A stretch of 64,000 bases of DNA from VGCC01 sp044375955 (GTDB taxonomy: Bacteria > Actinomycetota > Actinomycetes > S36-B12), in the NCBI GenBank assembly GCA_044375955.1, contig JBILLS010000001.1, positions 186,001 to 250,000 on the forward strand, written 5' to 3'. Position numbers and translations under genes: made by a program. The notes under the pieces were generated by a model. That model was not told where the DNA came from. It worked only from the letters and a program-made list of their open reading frames with translations, and did not search any database. Positions 59,362 to 64,000 of this stretch are shown piece after piece; position 1 is the stretch's first letter, and the number at the start of each line of letters is the position of its first letter.

Positions 59362-61107
59362 ATGCCACGAATGCTGGTTTTCCCCCCTGTTAATGGGCTA
59401 CACGAGATCGACCTCGACTATTGGGCAGCCATACAAGAGTGGGACCAGCGGTTTGATGCGCAGGACGGATCGGCCACGATCTGGACGTCGGGGCGGGCGA
59501 GTCGAATAGCCGATCGCTATGCCGAGAGTCCAGTGAATATGGACCTTCGTGCAGGGCTGGTAACGGCCGACCCCGCGGAGGATCTGGAACTTCGGGAGGG
59601 ATTCGTCGTCACCGATGGTTCGGGGGAGGACGTCCTTTTTGATCGCATTGCTCGTGCACTTCGGTTGGCAGCACGGTCGGACATTTCGGCGCGCGAGATC
59701 CTTCGAGTGCATCCACCGAGTGAAGTGAACCGCCTGTGCGAATCAGGTCCCCTTGATGTTGTGGTCTTCGACCCGCGCGCTGGAAGCCACGAGGCCTTCC
59801 TCGGCGTGAATTGGTCCGAACCGCAGCTCCTCGGTACCGCATTTGTCGAGCGCGACGTCAGTCCCCTGGTCGTGGAGCAGCTCAACCGACAGATCAGGCG
59901 CGGTGGCCTTGTCCCTGCGGGTCGTCTCTTGGGCCCTGCGGGCTCAACGCGCTTGTATCGGCGCCCCATGACCACACGCGAGCGTGCCGACTTTCTCCTT
60001 CGACGAACGAAAGTCCGCACGGGGGAGGCAATCGTTCATGGCCGTCAATGGATCGAAGGGAAGCGCGCCCGACCGGGAGCTTTGGAATCTCGACGGACTT
60101 CGTGGCCCGGTCCGGTGCCGTCGAGCTTGGTGGAGGAGTTCATCGATCGAGCAGAGGAGGCGCAAGCCGAGTGGACGATGCCGGACCTGCCGACGGAACC
60201 CATTGACGACTTGGCTCGCGAGGCACACGATCGATTCGGTATTTACCCGATCTCGTTTAGCCACCCAAAGCCTCGTGAGTTGGGACCTGGCGCGAGCTGG
60301 CGGCTTGCTCCGATCATTCCCGGCTTCCCCTACACATTCGTCGATGAAGAGGAGTACCTAGCCACATATGCCAAGGGACCTCTCGGGCTCACGCACCGCA
60401 AGGCGGGTTGGGACTGTTTCAGGCACGTCGAAGTCCTGGCGGCGGGATCTGTTCCACTCATGGTGGACGTTCAAGACATCCCGCGATTCTCAATGATCCA
60501 CTATCCGAAGAGTTCACTCACGCTCGTTCTCGATCGCCTCCGGGAATCCGGGCAGTTGCCGTCGCGCACGACGCGGACTGCGTTCCGCGAATACATGCTC
60601 AGGCACCTCACCACGGAGGCGATGGCTCGCTACCTCCTCCGCCACTCGGGCATTAAGCCGGAGGACACTGTGGTGTTCCTGGACGACAACCTCGGAACGA
60701 ACCCTGAGTATCAGAGCACCCTTACTGCCATCGGCCTGAAGCAGGTTCTGGGCCCCCGTTGCGTTGTACCCACCTCGGCTGAGTTCCTCTATTCCGATTC
60801 CACATCGGACACATCCCGGTTCTATGGACGTGGCTTCGGCTACACGGGGATCCTGGACCCACATCTCAAGTCGACAGACGAGCGACAAGGCAACACTTTC
60901 GATCACCGCCCAAAGATCCCGCCCGGAGCCGTCGTAGTTCTTGGAAGCGTGAGTCGCAACCGAGGCCTCGCCCGAGAACTCCTTGCCGACAGCCAGATCG
61001 AGCGGATAGTCATGATCCATGGCGAGGACTCACCACCCGAACGCGAGGATCTCGATCTCCTTCGCGGACCGCAGGTGACAGGGTTCGTGCGGGCCATCCA
61101 TGTGTGA
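59362..61107 (+). CDS. Unrecognised protein of the polysaccharide locus, weak exostosin-like C terminus
   Basis: From ATG 59362 (MPRMLVFPPVNGLHEIDLD) the product is 581 residues. Residues about 350–450 contain TFVDEEEYLATYAKGPLGLT then KAGWDCFRHVEVLAAGSVPL, DVQDIPRFSMIHYPKSSL; this is like the R-x-x-E-x-x-x-x-G-x-x-P motif of exostosin-type (GT47-like) glycosyltransferases, but weakly. No transmembrane helix or signal peptide is visible. The N-terminal part (residues 1–300) is without recognised motif. It lies 5 bp after the GT2 gene, in the AT-richer block. Confidence 0.6.
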   Translation: MPRMLVFPPVNGLHEIDLDYWAAIQEWDQRFDAQDGSATIWTSGRASRIADRYAESPVNMDLRAGLVTADPAEDLELREGFVVTDGSGEDVLFDRIARALRLAARSDISAREILRVHPPSEVNRLCESGPLDVVVFDPRAGSHEAFLGVNWSEPQLLGTAFVERDVSPLVVEQLNRQIRRGGLVPAGRLLGPAGSTRLYRRPMTTRERADFLLRRTKVRTGEAIVHGRQWIEGKRARPGALESRRTSWPGPVPSSLVEEFIDRAEEAQAEWTMPDLPTEPIDDLAREAHDRFGIYPISFSHPKPRELGPGASWRLAPIIPGFPYTFVDEEEYLATYAKGPLGLTHRKAGWDCFRHVEVLAAGSVPLMVDVQDIPRFSMIHYPKSSLTLVLDRLRESGQLPSRTTRTAFREYMLRHLTTEAMARYLLRHSGIKPEDTVVFLDDNLGTNPEYQSTLTAIGLKQVLGPRCVVPTSAEFLYSDSTSDTSRFYGRGFGYTGILDPHLKSTDERQGNTFDHRPKIPPGAVVVLGSVSRNRGLARELLADSQIERIVMIHGEDSPPEREDLDLLRGPQVTGFVRAIHV

Positions 61108-61278
61108 ATCTTCATGCCAGGCTGAGCGCCAGCAGACATCATGAGCAACGAGAGAATACTCAGCATCCATGCTCGACTCGATGATTATCCATGGGGCGGG
61201 AACGATCACGGTCGGCAGTTGAAATCGGGTAATGTTCCCGAGAGTTCGACTACGTGCCGTTGACTCGGAGGGAACCTC

Positions 61279-62283
61279 GTGGCTGAAGTGCGGCGGGCAT
61301 TCATCACTGGCGTGACAGGCCAGGATGGCTCTTACATGGCGCAGCAATTGCTGGAAAAGGGCTACGAAGTGCACGGCCTGGTGCGACGCTCGAGCACATT
61401 CAATCGTTCGCGCATCGATCATCTGCATCATGACGAGCATCTGCCCGGGAAGAACCTTCACCTGCATTACGGGGACGTGACCGATGCCGCGCGCATGCAC
61501 CAGCTCGTGTCGGAGCTACGCCCTCACGAGGTCTACAACCTCGCTGCGCAGTCACACGTGCGTGTCTCCTTTGATGAGCCGCTCTACACGGCGAATGCCA
61601 CAGGCTTGTCCACGTTGAACCTGTTAGAAGCCATCCGCTCGGTGGATACCAGCATTCGCTTCTACCAAGCCTCGACGAGCGAGATGTTCGGCGCGTCGCC
61701 GCCTCCACAGAATGAGGACACCCCGTTCTATCCACGCAGTCCCTACGGCGTTGCGAAGGTGTATAGCTACTGGATCACGCGGAATTACCGCGAGGCTTAT
61801 GACCTCTTCGCAGTCAACGGCCAGTTGTTCAACCACGAGTCTCCCAGGCGCGGCGAGACGTTCGTCACCCGCAAGATCACCCTGGCGGTCGCGAACATCG
61901 TCAAGGGCAACCAGAAAGAATTGTGGATGGGGAACTTGGACGCCATCCGCGATTGGGGATATGCCCCCGAGTACACCGACGGCATGTGGCGCATGCTGCA
62001 AGCGGATACCCCCGAAGACTTCGTCCTCGCCACCGGCACCGCATACACCATCAAGGACTTCCTGCACTTCGCTTTCGCGCACGCAGGCCTGGAGTGGCAG
62101 GACTATGTAAAGTTCGACCCGAAGTTCCTACGCCCCACCGAGGTCGACGAATTGATCGGCGATGCATCGAAGGCGAAGAGCATTCTTGGGTGGGAGGCGA
62201 AAGTGCTCCCACCGGAGCTCGCCCGGATCATGGTGGACGCGGACATCGCGCGCCTCGATGGGGCCCCCGAAGGCCAGTTCTAG
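61279..62283 (+). CDS. gmd: GDP-mannose 4,6-dehydratase
   Basis: The 334-residue extended SDR (GTG 61279, GGAGG upstream) has ITGVTGQDGSYMAQQLLEKG, GDVTDA, NLAAQSHVRVSF, catalytic ASTSEMFG with Thr133 and Glu135, SPYGVAK with Tyr156 and Lys160, and NHESPRRGETFVTRKI. It makes GDP-4-keto-6-deoxy-D-mannose, the substrate of Fcl (25.8 kb). A divergent paralogue follows 6 bp after its stop. Region 61108–61278 upstream holds no gene; it contains the likely promoter. Confidence 0.96.
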   Translation: MAEVRRAFITGVTGQDGSYMAQQLLEKGYEVHGLVRRSSTFNRSRIDHLHHDEHLPGKNLHLHYGDVTDAARMHQLVSELRPHEVYNLAAQSHVRVSFDEPLYTANATGLSTLNLLEAIRSVDTSIRFYQASTSEMFGASPPPQNEDTPFYPRSPYGVAKVYSYWITRNYREAYDLFAVNGQLFNHESPRRGETFVTRKITLAVANIVKGNQKELWMGNLDAIRDWGYAPEYTDGMWRMLQADTPEDFVLATGTAYTIKDFLHFAFAHAGLEWQDYVKFDPKFLRPTEVDELIGDASKAKSILGWEAKVLPPELARIMVDADIARLDGAPEGQF

Positions 62284-62289
62284 TCGCCT

Positions 62290-63285
62290 GTGTCGAGTCG
62301 GATGCGTGCGCTCATCACCGGTGCAGCCGGTCAGGACGGCACGATTCTCGCCGCACACCTGACTCGTAACGGTGTTTCGGTCACTGGCCTGATCAAGCCG
62401 GGAACCGATCGCGATCGGCTGATGCGTTACGCACCGCCGGTATCGATGGTTGATGTCGACCTTGCGGATGTCGAGGGTGTCCGAGCCGTGATCCGAGATG
62501 TCGAGCCCACGCACATCTGGAACTTGGGCGGATTCACTGCTCCTGGGGAGTCCTGGGAACACGAGCAGGAGATCCAGCGCATCAACGTAGATGCAGTTGC
62601 AGCCATGCTAGAGGCGGCGGGAGGACTGACCACGCCTGCGCGCTTCTTCCAAGCATCCTCATCTCACATATTCGAGGGAACTGATCGATCACCGCAGGAC
62701 GAGACTTTCGAGTTGTCGCCCAGCAGCCCGTATGCCCGCTCCAAGGCCGAAGCCCTCACCCTGGTCCGTCGGTACCGCGAGGAGAAGGGGCTATTCGCGG
62801 TCTCGGGGATTCTGTACAACCATGAGTCACCACTGCGAGGCGAGAACTTCGTGACCCGCAAGGTCAGCATGGCGGTGGCGCGCATCGCTCAGGGGCTCCA
62901 GGGCAACTTAGAACTCGGGGACATCGAGGTCGCGCGCGATTGGGGCTGGGCTCCCGACTACGTGCGTGCCACGCTTCTCATGCTGCAGGCCGACACACCA
63001 CGCGACTACGTCTTGGCAACTGGCATCTCCCATCGACTGTCCTTCTTCGTGCAGAAGGCCTTCGCTGCTGTCGGCATCCAGGACTGGCAGTCCTACGTCG
63101 TGTCGCGGGAGAGCGATCGCCGGGTGGATACGAACAAGATGGTGGGTGACTCCCGCTCTGCTTACCGGGATCTTGGGTGGCGACACACTGTCGACTTCGA
63201 CAGCATCGCCGCCCGCATGGTCGAACACGACCTACGCCTGCTGCAATACCCCGATGCGCTGTGGTCCGACCCCTGGATGGACTAG
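62290..63285 (+). CDS. Divergent GDP-mannose 4,6-dehydratase-like SDR lacking the catalytic Glu
   Basis: The 331-residue product (GTG 62290) aligns with Gmd along its length: ALITGAAGQDGTILA, NHESPLRGENFVTRKV, SPYARSK with Tyr148 and Lys152. But ASSSHIFEG replaces ASTSEMFG, so the Glu needed for 4,6-dehydration is a His, and NLAAQSHV is NLGGFTAP. It may act as a reductase or epimerase on the Gmd product, perhaps on another GDP-sugar (e.g. a GDP-rhamnose/Rmd-like branch). The C terminus overlaps the next minus gene by 4 bp. Confidence 0.85.
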   Translation: MSSRMRALITGAAGQDGTILAAHLTRNGVSVTGLIKPGTDRDRLMRYAPPVSMVDVDLADVEGVRAVIRDVEPTHIWNLGGFTAPGESWEHEQEIQRINVDAVAAMLEAAGGLTTPARFFQASSSHIFEGTDRSPQDETFELSPSSPYARSKAEALTLVRRYREEKGLFAVSGILYNHESPLRGENFVTRKVSMAVARIAQGLQGNLELGDIEVARDWGWAPDYVRATLLMLQADTPRDYVLATGISHRLSFFVQKAFAAVGIQDWQSYVVSRESDRRVDTNKMVGDSRSAYRDLGWRHTVDFDSIAARMVEHDLRLLQYPDALWSDPWMD

Positions 63286-64000
63286 CCGAAGATGCTGCTC
63301 ATCCACCGGATCAGCAGCCCGTCGTTGGTGGGTTGACCGGCATGGTTGAAGCCCCAGAGCAGGATGAACGCCAGTGCCCCGTAGAGCGGCACCTGCATCG
63401 GCCTGGTGCGATCCGGCCGGGCCAGAGCGATGAGTGACAGTTGCGCGACCGCCAGGAAGATCCAGCGGCCGTAATCCCAGCCGATGAAGAACAGGGGTAG
63501 GACGGCGACGATCACGATCATGGTGATCAGGCGCTGCCCGGGCAGGAACCGCAGGGCGAAGAATGGAAGGAGGGCGAGTGCGGCCGGGAGCAGGTAGGCC
63601 CAGTACCCGGGGAAGTAGTCGGCCAGTACTCGCGTCATGTCCGATGCGGACATGCCTAGGGCTTCGAGCGCGCCGCCGCAGTCGTTGATGCCGCGTGCAT
63701 TCCACGTTTCGCACACCGCGCGGGCCACGGACGGAGTTCCCGGTCGCAGAATCGCCAGGAGTGCTGCGCCGCCACTGGCAAGGAAGTAGCCACCCACGAT
63801 CAACCAGCCGCGACGCACCTGGGCTGACGTAAGAGCCAGGTACACGAATGCAGGCAGGGTGACCACGAGCGCTTCATGTCCGAAGACCGCGAACGTGAAG
63901 ATCGGCAGTGCGATCCACAACGTGAGCGAAGCGTGTCGTGAGCGTGCGCCGAGCGCGGCGATGGCCAACGCGATCAGCGCGATGAGTTCCTTGCGCGTAT
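63282..64000 (-). CDS. Polytopic membrane protein, partial (runs off the window)
   Basis: The reading frame is open at the window edge; at least 239 residues are visible, with seven or so helices (ALPIFTFAVFGHEALVVTL; LIVGGYFLASGGAALLAIL; YLLPAALALLPFFALRFL) and two Cys in an extracytoplasmic loop (CETWNARGINDC). The apparent TTG start at 63968 is an artefact of the edge. It probably belongs to the glycan locus as a Wzy- or GT-C-type protein. Type cannot be decided from this part. Confidence 0.65.
   Translation of the reverse strand, partial: TRKELIALIALAIAALGARSRHASLTLWIALPIFTFAVFGHEALVVTLPAFVYLALTSAQVRRGWLIVGGYFLASGGAALLAILRPGTPSVARAVCETWNARGINDCGGALEALGMSASDMTRVLADYFPGYWAYLLPAALALLPFFALRFLPGQRLITMIVIVAVLPLFFIGWDYGRWIFLAVAQLSLIALARPDRTRPMQVPLYGALAFILLWGFNHAGQPTNDGLLIRWMSSIFG

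Noticed and set aside
61108..61278. Possible short gene ahead of gmd
   Set aside because: No frame with a start, SD and plausible composition; likely promoter DNA.
62290..63285. Annotation as a second functional gmd or as rmlD
   Set aside because: Catalytic Glu is replaced, and the NHESPLRGENFVTRKV motif is Gmd-type, not RmlD-type; left as divergent SDR.

Overview
The window is GC-rich, with many GTG starts, ATGA/GTGA/TGATG gene overlaps and a left end built around a pknB–pbpA–rodA–pstP–fhaB–fhaA cluster. That cluster, a SigK/RskA-type sigma/anti-sigma pair beside a fasciclin-domain gene, a DUF4012 protein and a tRNA-Leu with encoded CCA all point to an actinobacterium (Actinomycetota). I cannot place it to genus. 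No gene in the window indicates a mycolate layer. No CRISPR array, rRNA gene, insertion sequence or phage block was seen.

Layout. 1–0.4 kb: a HicBA-like toxin–antitoxin pair, cut by the window edge, with a palindromic operator. 0.7–8.3 kb: the minus-strand Ser/Thr phospho-signalling and peptidoglycan operon fhaA-fhaB-pstP-rodA-pbpA-pknB; pknA is absent. 8.4–11.5 kb: a large secreted protein joining a degenerate HNH/DUF1524-like segment, a clan GH-A glycosidase domain and Fn3 modules. 11.6 kb: tRNA-Leu(CAG) and its terminator. 12.2–14.9 kb: a fasciclin gene divergent from sigK-rskA, with a matched pair of promoter-like elements facing in opposite directions. 14.9–23.6 kb: mostly minus-strand housekeeping and small Cys-rich genes, including a histidine phosphatase broken by one in-frame TAG, lgt, FmdB-like and zinc-ribbon small proteins, and a secreted Ser/Thr/Pro-rich surface protein. 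23.7–25.8 kb: a geranylgeranyl-reductase-type flavoprotein, an XRE regulator and an ABM-domain protein.

25.8–64 kb is one large surface-polysaccharide locus. It holds fcl, two polyprenyl-phosphate sugar-1-phosphate transferases, two secreted or lipidated GH-A family proteins, DUF4012, several polytopic membrane proteins, rmlA and rmlC, about ten glycosyltransferases, a Wzy/WaaL-type membrane protein, a Wzm/Wzt exporter with a C-terminal glycan-binding-type domain, a PglK-type ABC flippase candidate, gmd and a divergent gmd-like paralogue. Two tandem secreted Ig-like proteins sit inside it. The likely product is a fucose/6-deoxyhexose- and rhamnose-containing glycan assembled on polyprenyl phosphate and exported by ABC transport. 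rmlB and rmlD are not in the window. Block 56.6–61.1 kb looks lower in GC than its surroundings and may be a later insertion.

The most interesting signals are: the three-member GH-A paralogue family (one fused to a dead nuclease-like domain, two placed between the initiating transferases); the fasciclin/sigK divergent promoter pair; the CsoR/CstR-like palindrome ahead of a 38-residue Cys protein; the gmd-like paralogue lacking the catalytic Glu; and an unrecognised 581-residue protein at 59.4–61.1 kb.
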